Numbered from the stretch's first letter, positions 1 through 6,823 are shown. The stretch is DNA of 9,862 bases from Alphaproteobacteria bacterium (GCA_016777645.1 JADHRC010000054.1:1-9862), one strand, 5' to 3'. Translations and numbers: made by a program. The notes: a model not told the origin generated them from the letters alone.

Positions 1-191
1 TGGTAATGGTTTCTACAAAAAAAGTTTTATGTCTTTATAAACACATTTGTTGTTCAGGCGCGCCTCAACAAATTGCAAAAGATCCAGAGTTTCTTGCCAT
101 GTTTGGAAAAGATATGGCAAATATGATGTCTATTTATCAGCATAGCCATGATCATAATCATGATCATAGTTATTTAGTTGGAGAAGAATAA
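1..191 (+). CDS. znuC: Zinc ABC transporter ATP-binding protein ZnuC, C-terminal end (partial)
   Basis: The reading frame is already open at the left edge (first full codon at position 3) and ends with TAA, so only about 62 C-terminal residues are present; the ATPase motifs lie outside the window. The piece LYKHICCSG followed by DPEFLAMFG matches the characteristic C-terminal region of ZnuC, the cytoplasmic ATPase that powers high-affinity zinc import with the ZnuB channel and a ZnuA binding protein. The tail is histidine-rich (HSHDHNHDH), as is common in zinc-uptake ATPases, and may bind metal. The ATG at position 6 is an internal methionine, not the start, because the homologous sequence continues upstream. 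znuB follows immediately. Family-level identity is secure from the motif and from the neighbour; whether the rest of the gene is intact cannot be seen. Confidence 0.9.
   Translation, partial: VMVSTKKVLCLYKHICCSGAPQQIAKDPEFLAMFGKDMANMMSIYQHSHDHNHDHSYLVGEE
180..183 (+). promoter_or_regulatory. Shine-Dalgarno GGAG placing the znuB start at an ATA codon
   Basis: GGAG lies inside the last codons of znuC, seven bases before the ATA at 191 and four before the ATA at 188. The seven-base spacing is close to ideal and is the main reason for preferring ATA-191 as the znuB start. It also suggests translational coupling between znuC and znuB, because the ribosome ending at 191 would be right at the new start. 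Confidence 0.5.
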
Positions 192-985
192 TAGCTGATC
201 CATTTATAATTAGAGCTTTATTAGCTGGGATTGCAGTTGCCCTAATTTCAGGTTTGGTTGGTTGCTTTGTTGTCTGGAGAAGAATGTCATATTATGGTGA
301 ATCTATAGCTCATAGTTCATTGGTAGGTGTTGGACTAGGTATATTACTGGGAACTGGAATTAATTTTGGTGTCATCATTATCTGTTTATTATTTGGTATT
401 CTTTTTTTATGGTTGCAACAAAGTAAAATTTTATCAACAGACACTCTTCTAGGGGTGTTAGCACATCTTGCTCTATCAATTGGTATAATAGTAATTTCAC
501 TTAATAAAATTAAAATTGATATAGATGCATTTTTGTTTGGAGATATATTAACCGTAAGCTCTAATGATTTATGGATAATGTATCTTGGAGTAGCTATCAC
601 AATTCTTCTAATCTTTATTAATTGGTCTTCCTTACTTTTGGTAACAATTGATGAAGATTTAGCTAGAGCCGAGGGAATAAATCCTATTTATATTAATTTA
701 TTATTAACCATAGTTTTAACAATAGTTGTAGCTGTATCACTTCAAATAATTGGCTTGCTTCTTATAACTGCTATGTTGATTATTCCCGCAGCAACGTCAA
801 GGAGATTAGCAAACTCCCCAGGGCAAATGGCTTTGATTGCAACCTTAGTAGGAGTTGTTTCAGTTATTTCAGGTATATTTCTTTCAGTAGAGTTTGACGC
901 ACCATCCGGTCCATCAGTAATTGTTATTAGTGCAATACTTTTTTTTCTTTCGTATAGTTTTAAATTTTTAATAAATAAGGATTAA
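191..985 (+). CDS. znuB: Zinc ABC transporter permease ZnuB, apparent ATA start
   Basis: Inner-membrane channel subunit of the ZnuABC zinc importer (ABC-3 metal permease family), a very hydrophobic protein. From the proposed start it has 264 residues, close to the about 261 of E. coli ZnuB. Family hallmarks, numbered from that start, are CFVVWRRM (25-32), IAHSSLVG around 39-46, LFGDIL (115-120), AMLIIPAAT (194-202) and FDAPSGPS (235-242). Family-like sequence ADPFIIRALLAGIAVALISG, the first membrane segment, is encoded in frame from 194, but no ATG, GTG or TTG precedes it; an in-frame stop lies at 167-169. The first standard start is TTG at 254 (residue 22), which would delete that segment. 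I therefore place the start at ATA-191, which shares its first base with the znuC stop and has a well-spaced GGAG upstream; ATA-188 is the alternative. A base-call error or strain polymorphism (ATG to ATA) would look the same. Function is secure; the exact start is not. Confidence 0.88.
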   Translation: MADPFIIRALLAGIAVALISGLVGCFVVWRRMSYYGESIAHSSLVGVGLGILLGTGINFGVIIICLLFGILFLWLQQSKILSTDTLLGVLAHLALSIGIIVISLNKIKIDIDAFLFGDILTVSSNDLWIMYLGVAITILLIFINWSSLLLVTIDEDLARAEGINPIYINLLLTIVLTIVVAVSLQIIGLLLITAMLIIPAATSRRLANSPGQMALIATLVGVVSVISGIFLSVEFDAPSGPSVIVISAILFFLSYSFKFLINKD

Positions 986-1005
986 TAAATAAAAGAACAT
1001 TAAAC

Positions 1006-1033
1006 AAAATTATTAGGGTTTTAAAATAATTTT
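1006..1033. terminator. Possible weak bidirectional terminator between convergent genes
   Basis: A perfect nine-base inverted repeat, AAAATTATT at 1006-1014 and AATAATTTT at 1025-1033, encloses a ten-base loop at the point where znuB (plus) and the oxidoreductase (minus) converge. It overlaps the last codons of the minus-strand gene. The stem is entirely A/T and so thermodynamically weak, and such repeats arise easily in sequence this AT-rich. Only its position between convergent genes supports a terminator role. Confidence 0.25.
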
Positions 1034-1981
1034 ACCTTTTGCGCCCCTATCAAGAATTTTTTTTAGAACTGGAGCAGCTTCAGATAAATGATAATTTTCT
1101 TCAATTAAGGGTTTTAAGAATCCTCGTTCATACCAACCAAATAGTTCTGTCATATTATCCTTATATTCATCAGGTTCTGCTCTAGTAAAGGCTCCCCAAA
1201 AAACACCAACAACGCTGAATTCTTTAACAAGTGCAAGGTTTACAGCAAATTTAGGTATGGACCCAGATGCAAAGCCGATTACTAATAGCCTTCCTTTTCT
1301 TGCCATTGTCCTAGCTAATGTGTCGAAAATATCACCGCCAACTGGATCAAAGATGACATCAATCCCTTTGCCATCCGAAATTTCTTTTAATCTATCTTTT
1401 AGGTTGTCATATCCTAATGTTAAATCTGCCCCATTTTCTTTAGCTACTTTCTGTTTTTCGCTATTTGAAGCAACTGCGATTACTTTTGCACCTATTATTT
1501 TACCAATTTGAATGGCAGCTATTCCAGTTGAGCCTGAAGCCCCTAGTACAACTAACGTCTCATTCCTTTTTAATTGTGCTCTTTGTTTTAAGGCATAATG
1601 CGAGGTCCCATAAGCACATAATAATGCACAAGAATCATCGAATGACATGCTAGGGGGAATTTTAAAAACAGATGAACTTTTAACGGCTGCTTTTTCTGCA
1701 TATCCATTAAGTTGAGATAAAGCAGCAATACGATCACCAATTTTTAAATTTGTGACATCAGGTCCAACTGCTATTATTTCACCAGCAATCTCCATTCCTG
1801 GAATAAAAGGTCTGTCAGGCTTTAGTTGATATTTACCTTGTACTAACAGGCCATCAGGGAAATTTACACCTACAGACTTAACGTTAATTAGAACGCTCTC
1901 TCTGTTAAGTTTTGGTTCATCAACTTCTTTGTATTCAATATTTTCTATTGGACCAAAATCGTTACAAACAATTGCCTTCAT
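1013..1981 (-). CDS. Quinone oxidoreductase-like MDR family protein (zinc-free, NAD(P)H-dependent)
   Basis: A 322-residue cytoplasmic member of the medium-chain dehydrogenase/reductase superfamily, of the Qor / 'zinc-binding alcohol dehydrogenase' annotation type; full family length is about 320-330. The N-terminal GroES-like domain (about 1-120) includes GVNFPDGL near 38-45 and PGMEIAGEI (61-69). The Rossmann domain carries the nucleotide-binding glycine motif LGASGSTG (146-153), and FDPVGGD (211-217) is typical of Qor relatives. The cysteine/histidine zinc ligands of alcohol dehydrogenases are not evident, so it probably reduces a quinone, an enone or an enoyl-type substrate using NAD(P)H. 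Which one cannot be told. The start ATG is supported by AGAGGA on the minus strand six bases upstream (1988-1993). It lies 20 bases after the MaoC-like gene on the same strand, so the two are probably co-transcribed and may act in one acyl-CoA or carbonyl pathway. Family is secure, substrate unknown. Confidence 0.88.
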   Translation of the reverse strand: MKAIVCNDFGPIENIEYKEVDEPKLNRESVLINVKSVGVNFPDGLLVQGKYQLKPDRPFIPGMEIAGEIIAVGPDVTNLKIGDRIAALSQLNGYAEKAAVKSSSVFKIPPSMSFDDSCALLCAYGTSHYALKQRAQLKRNETLVVLGASGSTGIAAIQIGKIIGAKVIAVASNSEKQKVAKENGADLTLGYDNLKDRLKEISDGKGIDVIFDPVGGDIFDTLARTMARKGRLLVIGFASGSIPKFAVNLALVKEFSVVGVFWGAFTRAEPDEYKDNMTELFGWYERGFLKPLIEENYHLSEAAPVLKKILDRGAKGKIILKP

Positions 1982-2001
1982 TTAATATCCTCTAATTTTT
2001 T

Positions 2002-2463
2002 TTATTTAGGAAAAACCAAAGAAATTGTTTCAGCAATAAAGGCTGGCTTACTTTCGTCTTTGATTTCTAATTCACATTTATTAACTACCCTGTAGCCACC
2101 ATTAGTCATTTTTTCACAAGATTTAATAGTTCTATTTAATCTCACATAAGATCCAGATTTGACCATGTTTATGAAACGAACTTTGTCGGAACCGTAATTA
2201 AGGGTTCTAGATGTATTTTTAATTTCTGCATTCTGAGCAGCTAGTTTTGGGAGCAGTGAAATCATGTAATAACCGTGAGCAATTGTCTTTCCATCAGGCA
2301 TTTCTTTTCTGGCTCTTTCTTCGTCAATATGTATCCATTGGTGGTCTGATGTTGCATCTGCAAAATCATTAATTTTTTCTTGAGTTACATGATACCAGTC
2401 GCTTGGAGTTAATGGTTTATCTATATAGTCTTGAATTTCTGAAGGGCTTTGAATTATTACCAT
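2002..2463 (-). CDS. MaoC/NodN-like hot-dog dehydratase (enoyl-CoA hydratase family)
   Basis: A 153-residue single-hot-dog-domain protein of the MaoC dehydratase family, closest in layout to the NodN-like branch (usually about 150-160 residues). FADATSDHQWIHID (34-47) is the hydratase-2 signature, with D40 and H45 in the places of the catalytic Asp/His pair. IAHGYYMISLLPKL (61-74) and NYGSDKVRF (89-97) are also typical of this branch. Proteins with this signature hydrate trans-2-enoyl-CoA to (R)-3-hydroxyacyl-CoA or the reverse; for NodN-like members the physiological substrate is generally not established. The ATG has a modest AAGAGA seven bases upstream on the minus strand (2471-2476). It is the first gene of a two-gene unit with the downstream MDR oxidoreductase and is divergent from the DapA-like gene. 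Family is secure; the substrate is inference only. Confidence 0.9.
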   Translation of the reverse strand: MVIIQSPSEIQDYIDKPLTPSDWYHVTQEKINDFADATSDHQWIHIDEERARKEMPDGKTIAHGYYMISLLPKLAAQNAEIKNTSRTLNYGSDKVRFINMVKSGSYVRLNRTIKSCEKMTNGGYRVVNKCELEIKDESKPAFIAETISLVFPK

Positions 2464-2548
2464 TATGTTGTCTCTTTTTATATTTGAAAAATTAAAATAA
2501 ATGATAGTGTATTTTGTATAAAATAAAAATAAAATTATGGAGATTTGA
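2464..2548. promoter_or_regulatory. Divergent intergenic region, probable promoters for both directions
   Basis: These 85 bases separate the divergent MaoC-like and DapA-like genes, so they should hold the promoter of each unit. On the plus strand TTGAAA (2484-2489) resembles a -35 box; TGTATT (2508-2513, 18-base spacer) or TATAAA (2517-2522) could serve as the -10. On the minus strand TATCAT (complement of 2501-2506) matches five of six -10 bases but lacks a good -35. In sequence this AT-rich, such matches are expected by chance, so only the presence of promoters, not their exact position, is supported. I see no convincing operator palindrome. Confidence 0.35.
2539..2542 (+). promoter_or_regulatory. 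Shine-Dalgarno GGAG deciding a TTG start
   Basis: GGAG sits six bases before TTG-2549, fixing that TTG as the start of the DapA-like gene. The in-frame ATG at 2537 overlaps this site but is cut off by TGA at 2546-2548, so it cannot be the start under the standard code. Confidence 0.65.
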
Positions 2549-3481
2549 TTGTCTCAAAAAACTAAAATACATTTAGAGGGTGTTATACCGGCAACTTTAA
2601 TAGCATTTGATGAAAATTTTGAGATAAATGAAAGCGCTAGTAGAAAACACATCAAAGAGTGTGCCTTAACAAAAGGGATTTCAGCTATTACTGTTAATGG
2701 GCATTCTTCTGAAATACATGCTTGTAACTTTGAAGAACAAAAGAGAATTCTAAACTTTTCTCTTGATGAGGTAGGTGACACTCTTCCTGTCATTAACGGT
2801 GTGTATGCTGATGGAAGTATAGAAGCAGCGAAAATAGCAAAAATGTCGGAACTTAACGGTGCTTCAGCTCTATTGTGTTTTCCTCCTCAGAGTATGTCTA
2901 TGGGTGGTCATTTAAGACCAGAAATGGCTATAGAGCATTTTACTAGAATTGCAGACGCAACAGATCTACCTTTAATATGTTTCAATTATCCATCTTCTGG
3001 AAATCTTACATATCCTTTTCAAACATTATTACAGTTGTTTGAAAAAGTTCCTTCTATTAAGGCAATAAAAGACTGGTCAAATGATCCTATGTTACATGAA
3101 AAACATATTAAAACTTTTCAAAATTTGCAAAACCCAGTTAATGTTCTCACTACCCATAGTTCTTGGCTAATGTCTTCTTTAGTTATGGGAGCGAAAGGTC
3201 TTTTGTCAGGAGCAGGGAGTGTCATAGCTTCACTGCAAGTGGATTTATTTTTTGCCATTAAAAATAACGACCTTAAAGAAGCACAAAAAATTAATGATAA
3301 AATCTATCCATTGGTTCAAGTGTTTTACTCGCCTCCATTTCTTGATATGCATAATAGAATGAAAGAGGCACTAGTTTTATTAGGTTTAATGGATAAAGCA
3401 ATAGTACGCCCGCCACTAATGAAGCTTAGCATACAAGAAATAAATGCTTTAAAAAAAGCAATTAGACAGTCAGGAATTTAA
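2549..3481 (+). CDS. DapA-superfamily (dihydrodipicolinate synthase / N-acetylneuraminate lyase-like) protein
   Basis: A 310-residue (beta/alpha)8-barrel protein of the class I aldolase DapA/NanA superfamily (usual length about 290-310), starting at TTG with a well-placed GGAG. The Schiff-base lysine is K174 in IKAIKDWSND, matching the family's IK-E/D pattern. Other sites differ from classical DapA. Where DapA has GTTGE, this protein has GHSSE (51-55), and the YNVP segment carrying the proton-relay tyrosine is FNYP (145-148), placing F145 where the tyrosine should be. True dihydrodipicolinate synthase activity is therefore unlikely; a retro-aldol lyase or dehydratase acting on another keto-acid is more plausible, but the substrate is unknown. 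It lies 85 bases upstream of the transporter's binding-protein gene on the same strand, as DapA-like paralogues often do beside solute transporters, and may process the imported compound. Superfamily is secure, function is not. Confidence 0.88.
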   Translation: MSQKTKIHLEGVIPATLIAFDENFEINESASRKHIKECALTKGISAITVNGHSSEIHACNFEEQKRILNFSLDEVGDTLPVINGVYADGSIEAAKIAKMSELNGASALLCFPPQSMSMGGHLRPEMAIEHFTRIADATDLPLICFNYPSSGNLTYPFQTLLQLFEKVPSIKAIKDWSNDPMLHEKHIKTFQNLQNPVNVLTTHSSWLMSSLVMGAKGLLSGAGSVIASLQVDLFFAIKNNDLKEAQKINDKIYPLVQVFYSPPFLDMHNRMKEALVLLGLMDKAIVRPPLMKLSIQEINALKKAIRQSGI

Positions 3482-3506
3482 ATTTCACTGAATATACTTA
3501 ATTCTA

Positions 3507-3536
3507 TTGTAAATATTATGGTAATTATGTTTTAAT
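3507..3536 (+). promoter_or_regulatory. Candidate promoter of the transporter binding-protein gene
   Basis: TTGTAA (3507-3512) and TTTAAT (3531-3536) are separated by 18 bases and resemble sigma-70-type -35 and -10 boxes (four and five of six consensus bases). They lie in the 85-base gap before the binding-protein gene and would give a leader of about 25 bases. Support is composition-limited: AT-rich gaps yield such matches readily, and read-through from the DapA-like gene is equally possible since no terminator is visible between them. Confidence 0.35.
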
Positions 3537-3555
3537 AAAATAAATTTATAAATCT

Positions 3556-3560
3556 GGAGG
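3556..3560 (+). promoter_or_regulatory. Strong Shine-Dalgarno GGAGG of the binding-protein gene
   Basis: GGAGG, six bases before ATG-3567, is the fullest ribosome-binding site in the window. It fits the need for abundant binding protein relative to the membrane subunits, whose sites are weaker. Confidence 0.75.
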
Positions 3561-3566
3561 GTAATA

Positions 3567-4868
3567 ATGAAATTTTTTAGACATTGTTTGATACTAGTAT
3601 CATCAATGTTAGTTTCTTTAATAGGTTTTATTGGGGTAACTAGTGCTGATGATCATAAAGGCTTTAAAATAGGGGTGGTAACTTTTTTATCTGGTCCTGC
3701 AGCTGAACCTTTTGGCGTTCCTGCTTGGAATGGTGGAAAGTTGCTAATTAAATTACTAAATGAAGGTAAAGTTCCTGCGCCATATAATAAAAAAGGTTTT
3801 GGTGGCATGGAAATTACAGCAATCCCTATTGATGAAGCAGGTGGAGCAACTAAGCAAGTACAAGAGTTTAGAAACCTTGTTCAAAGAGACAAAGTTGATG
3901 CAGTATTAGGTTATGTTTCATCAGGCGATTGCATGGCTATACCATCTGTTGCTGATGAACTTCAGGCGTTGACAGTCTTATATGATTGTGGAACTCCAAG
4001 AGTGTTTGAAGATGCTTCATATAAATATGTTTTCAGAACTGCTGCTCACGCAGCGATGGATAATATTGCTATTGCTAAGTATTTAATTGAAAAAGGTCAT
4101 GATATAAGCTCTATAGCTGGAATCAATCAGAATTATGCTTGGGGTAAAGATAGTTGGAAGGATTTTAGTGTTTCAATTAAGAAATTATCTCCTAATTCTG
4201 AAATAAAAAATGAGTTGTTTCCAAAGATATTTTCTGGACAATATGGTACAGAAATATCAGCATTAATGAATTCAAAAGCAAAGGTGGTTCATAGCTCTTT
4301 ATGGGGTGGAGACCTACAATCATTTATCCTTCAAGCGAAGCCAAGAGGTTTATTTAAAAGAACTCAGGTTGTGTTTTCTGCCGGCGATCATGTTATGCCT
4401 GGTCTAGGAAAGCAGTACCCAGAGGGTGTAATTTTGGGAGCAAGGGGACAATACGGTATGATGGCTCCTGATACACCTTTAAATAATTGGTTCTATAAAG
4501 CTTACATGGATGAATATGGTGTATTTCCTGCTCAGCCTCCATACAGAATGGTTCAAGGTTTGATGGGTTTGAAAATGGCTATTGAAAAAGCTATGGATAA
4601 GAATGGTGGTAAAAAGCCAAACAAAGATGAAATAGCTGAAGCTTTTACAGGATTAGAGTTTGAAGCCCCTGGTGGACTTGTTCAAATGAAGTTAGGTAAT
4701 GGTCATCAAGCTATTCAACCTCATGCGATTGGCAAAACTGCGAAAGATAAAGATGGTAATATAATCGTTACTGATATTGTAAGATATAAAGCTAGTTGTG
4801 TTAACCCACCTAATGGTATCAATGCTGTTGATTGGATTAACGCAGGATTTCCTGGAGCAGATTGCTAA
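3567..4868 (+). CDS. HAAT-type ABC transporter periplasmic substrate-binding protein
   Basis: A 433-residue secreted binding protein of the branched-chain amino acid/amide (HAAT, Peripla_BP_6-like) type. The N-terminus is a typical Sec signal peptide: charged KFFRH, a hydrophobic core to about residue 24, and a likely cleavage after TSA (residue 27), giving a soluble periplasmic protein rather than a lipoprotein. The mature part opens with IGVVTFLSGPAA (35-46), the usual first strand and ligand loop of this class, and continues with the receptor-type bilobed pattern (VDAVLGYVSSG at 110-120, EFRNLVQRDKVD near 100-111). Four mature cysteines (C122, C141, C411, C433) could form two disulfides. 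It is followed by a strong terminator and then by the permeases and ATPases of the same system. The ligand is not evident: HAAT binding proteins serve amino acids, amides, urea and aromatic or other carboxylic acids. The acyl-CoA ligase downstream favours a carboxylate, by inference only. Confidence 0.9.
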   Translation: MKFFRHCLILVSSMLVSLIGFIGVTSADDHKGFKIGVVTFLSGPAAEPFGVPAWNGGKLLIKLLNEGKVPAPYNKKGFGGMEITAIPIDEAGGATKQVQEFRNLVQRDKVDAVLGYVSSGDCMAIPSVADELQALTVLYDCGTPRVFEDASYKYVFRTAAHAAMDNIAIAKYLIEKGHDISSIAGINQNYAWGKDSWKDFSVSIKKLSPNSEIKNELFPKIFSGQYGTEISALMNSKAKVVHSSLWGGDLQSFILQAKPRGLFKRTQVVFSAGDHVMPGLGKQYPEGVILGARGQYGMMAPDTPLNNWFYKAYMDEYGVFPAQPPYRMVQGLMGLKMAIEKAMDKNGGKKPNKDEIAEAFTGLEFEAPGGLVQMKLGNGHQAIQPHAIGKTAKDKDGNIIVTDIVRYKASCVNPPNGINAVDWINAGFPGADC

Positions 4869-4889
4869 GAAATCACTTGCAAATTATCA

Positions 4890-4930
4890 AAAAGCCAAGA
4901 CAATCCTTTTAAATTGTCTTGGCTTTTGTT
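4890..4930 (+). terminator. Intrinsic terminator inside the transporter gene cluster
   Basis: A perfect 15-base stem, 4890-4904 pairing with 4913-4927, encloses an eight-base loop and contains the GC-bearing core GCCAAGAC. The 3' arm ends in TTTT and is followed by GTT, giving a short U-tract. An A-run on the 5' side means it could also work on the other strand. It begins 21 bases after the binding-protein stop codon and 78 bases before the first permease. Such placement is known from ABC importer operons, where partial termination or 3'-end protection keeps the binding-protein transcript in excess over the membrane components. Confidence 0.88.
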
Positions 4931-4967
4931 ATAAAATAATTAATTTTTTTAATAAAATGAGAATAAA

Positions 4968-5867
4968 TTGATTGATGAAATTCTAACAATAATACTTGAT
5001 GGTGCGATTTATGCTTCTTGGCTATTTATAGTTGCTCTTGGTTTAACATTTGTATTTGGTGTATTAAAAATTCTTAATATCGCTCATGGGGGGATATATG
5101 CACTAGGTGCTTATTCAACGGCCACTCTTGTGCCTATATTTTACTCTCTTGGGATGCCAGATCAATTAGTTATTTTAACCATGCTAGTATCTGCACTTGC
5201 AGTTGCTATAGTAATAACGCCTATAATGGAACGTGGAATTTTAAGAAGGTTTTATGGTCAAGACGAAGTACTTATTGTTTTGGTAACATATGCAATTTAT
5301 CTGGTCTTAGAAGATGTCCAAAAATTAATTTGGGGAATGAACTCTCTTTATGTATATGAACCTAGAGAGTTACTTGGTGCTCTTCAATTTGGATCCTTGT
5401 ATTATGTTGGTTATGATTTAGCACTTATCGGATTAGCTATATTTTGTGGTCTCTTATTATGGCTATTTTTGAATAAAACTAAATCAGGAAAAATAGTCCT
5501 TGCTGTTATTCATAATCCAGAGATAAGTGGTTGTATGGGAGTTAATATTAATAAAGTATACCTTGCAGCTTTCTTCGTAGGTGCTTTTCTGGCTGCTTTA
5601 GCTGGTTCTTTTACTGCTCCACTAATTTCAGTACAAGTTGGAATAAGTGTGGCTGTTGTAATTGAGAGTTTTGCTGTTGTAATTATTGGTGGTTTAGGAA
5701 GTATACCTGGTGCAGTTATTGGTGCCTTAATAATAGGCATGGCTAGAGCAGCATGTGTTCACAAACTTCCAGAGGCAGAAATTTTTATAATGTATTTTTG
5801 TATGGCAGGAATGTTGATTTTTAGACCTAAGGGTTTGTTTCAAGGTACTCAAGCTAGGAAAATATGA
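4968..5867 (+). CDS. livH: HAAT-type ABC transporter permease, LivH family
   Basis: A 299-residue inner-membrane permease, one of the two channel subunits of the importer; the symbol denotes family position, not a proven leucine-type substrate. Hydrophobic segments run through nearly the whole length. LivH-family hallmarks are ALGLTFVFGVLKILNIAHGG (23-42), with the conserved N-[IFL]-AHG core, the cytoplasmic loop GCMGVN (188-193), and the ATPase-contact region IIGGLGSIPGAVIGAL (239-254). The C-terminus FRPKGLF is typical. The start is TTG: the frame opens only at 4956, contains no ATG or GTG before it, and TTG gives the expected length. The ribosome-binding site is weak (GAGA about five bases upstream). 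It follows the internal terminator and overlaps the second permease by four bases (ATGA), indicating translational coupling. It is the only gene here ending in TGA. Confidence 0.93.
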   Translation: MIDEILTIILDGAIYASWLFIVALGLTFVFGVLKILNIAHGGIYALGAYSTATLVPIFYSLGMPDQLVILTMLVSALAVAIVITPIMERGILRRFYGQDEVLIVLVTYAIYLVLEDVQKLIWGMNSLYVYEPRELLGALQFGSLYYVGYDLALIGLAIFCGLLLWLFLNKTKSGKIVLAVIHNPEISGCMGVNINKVYLAAFFVGAFLAALAGSFTAPLISVQVGISVAVVIESFAVVIIGGLGSIPGAVIGALIIGMARAACVHKLPEAEIFIMYFCMAGMLIFRPKGLFQGTQARKI

Positions 5868-6823
5868 TGCCATTAAAGTTATTAAATAATGTTATCTTTC
5901 AAAGTATATTCTTAATGTCATTACTAATAGTTGTAGGTATCTTTATACCTAATTGGTTGGTGTTTGTTATCACTAAAGCTATAGCCTATGGTTTAGTAGG
6001 GCTTGGAATCATTACTCTTATGAGGGGAGGATTAGTTTCCTTTGGTCAAGGTTTTGTTTTTGGGATTGGTGGTTATACGGCAGGGCTCTTGGGTACTCAA
6101 GCTGGCCTTACAGACGCAATGTTATTATTATTTATTAGTTTTTTATTTACTGGTTTTATAGGTTTAATAATTGCACCATTATTAGCTAGATATAGAGATA
6201 TTTTTTTCGCAATGCTCTCTCTAGCTTTCTCAATGGTCTTATATGGAATATTGATAAAAATTGATGCTATTGGTGGGTCAGATGGTTTTGTCCTACCTGA
6301 ATCTACATATTTTGGCATATCGCCTTCACCTGAATATGCTGATTATATTTTGTATGTTGTATCTATACTAATGACTGGTGTAGTTTCAATCTTATTGAGA
6401 TACTATTATAACTCAACACCTGGATTAATCGCATTGGCAGTTCGAGAAAATGAACTCCGTGTTGAATATCTAGGGTCGTCAGCTTTTAACGTTACTGTTC
6501 TCAATTTTACAATTGCTGCTGGTTTAGGTGGTATGGGTGGAGCCTTAAATGGAATAGCTTTAGGTCATATTGATCCAGAATTTACTTATTGGACAACCTC
6601 TGGAGAGTTTGTTTTCATTTCAATTTTGGCAGGTTATTTGAGTGTGCCCGCTGTTTTTCTAGCTGCATTGTTTTTGGAATTGGTTAGATCTTTTTCTGGA
6701 AGATATTTTCCTGATACTTGGCAGCTAATTTTAGGAGTTTTCCTTATTTTGAGTATTATTTTTATACCATCAGGAATTGGATCATTTTTCAAACAATTCT
6801 TTGACAAATTTAAAAATAAATAA
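5864..6823 (+). CDS. livM: HAAT-type ABC transporter permease, LivM family
   Basis: A 319-residue inner-membrane permease and partner of the LivH-like subunit. Family motifs include GGLVSFGQGFVFGIGGYTAG (55-74), FFAMLSLAFSMVLYG (114-128), GGSDGF (137-142) and RENELRVEYLG (194-204), the last being the usual cytoplasmic loop. In most LivM proteins the late segment contains a glycine-rich loop like GG-x-GTLxGP that touches the ATPase; here the corresponding stretch reads SILAGYLSVPAVF (253-265), so that loop is degenerate. The C-terminal IFIPSGIGSFF (299-309) replaces the usual PRGL-type end but keeps the pattern. Two ATG codons are adjacent; AGGA at 5856-5859 is four bases from the first and seven from the second (5867), so the protein may really begin at the second Met. 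It overlaps the upstream gene by four bases and precedes the first ATPase by 17. Confidence 0.92.
   Translation: MMPLKLLNNVIFQSIFLMSLLIVVGIFIPNWLVFVITKAIAYGLVGLGIITLMRGGLVSFGQGFVFGIGGYTAGLLGTQAGLTDAMLLLFISFLFTGFIGLIIAPLLARYRDIFFAMLSLAFSMVLYGILIKIDAIGGSDGFVLPESTYFGISPSPEYADYILYVVSILMTGVVSILLRYYYNSTPGLIALAVRENELRVEYLGSSAFNVTVLNFTIAAGLGGMGGALNGIALGHIDPEFTYWTTSGEFVFISILAGYLSVPAVFLAALFLELVRSFSGRYFPDTWQLILGVFLILSIIFIPSGIGSFFKQFFDKFKNK

Noticed and set aside
147..169. Two copies of the palindrome ATGATCAT twelve bases apart, suggesting an operator.
   Set aside because: They lie inside znuC and are fully explained by the codons of the histidine/aspartate-rich tail (HDHNHDH).
310..600. Open frame on the minus strand inside znuB (similar ones lie antisense to other genes, e.g. 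5510-5740 and 7921-8166, and on the plus strand within the oxidoreductase).
   Set aside because: Each is entirely inside a well-supported gene, resembles no known family, lacks a convincing ribosome-binding site and reflects low stop frequency opposite biased codons.
986..1012. Small gap searched for a small RNA or tRNA.
   Set aside because: Too short, A-rich and without cloverleaf or promoter-like elements.
2537..2551. In-frame ATG followed by TGA just before the TTG start of the DapA-like gene, hinting at a code where TGA means tryptophan.
   Set aside because: No gene in the window has an internal TGA at a conserved tryptophan, tryptophans are encoded by TGG, and the first permease uses TGA as a stop at the expected family length. 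GGAG plus TTG explains the start under the standard code.
3516..3526. TTATGGTAATT also occurs at 8257-8267, both times in an intergenic gap before a gene of the transport cluster, suggesting a shared regulatory site.
   Set aside because: An 11-base AT-rich match with no symmetry and no third copy noticed is compatible with chance in this composition.
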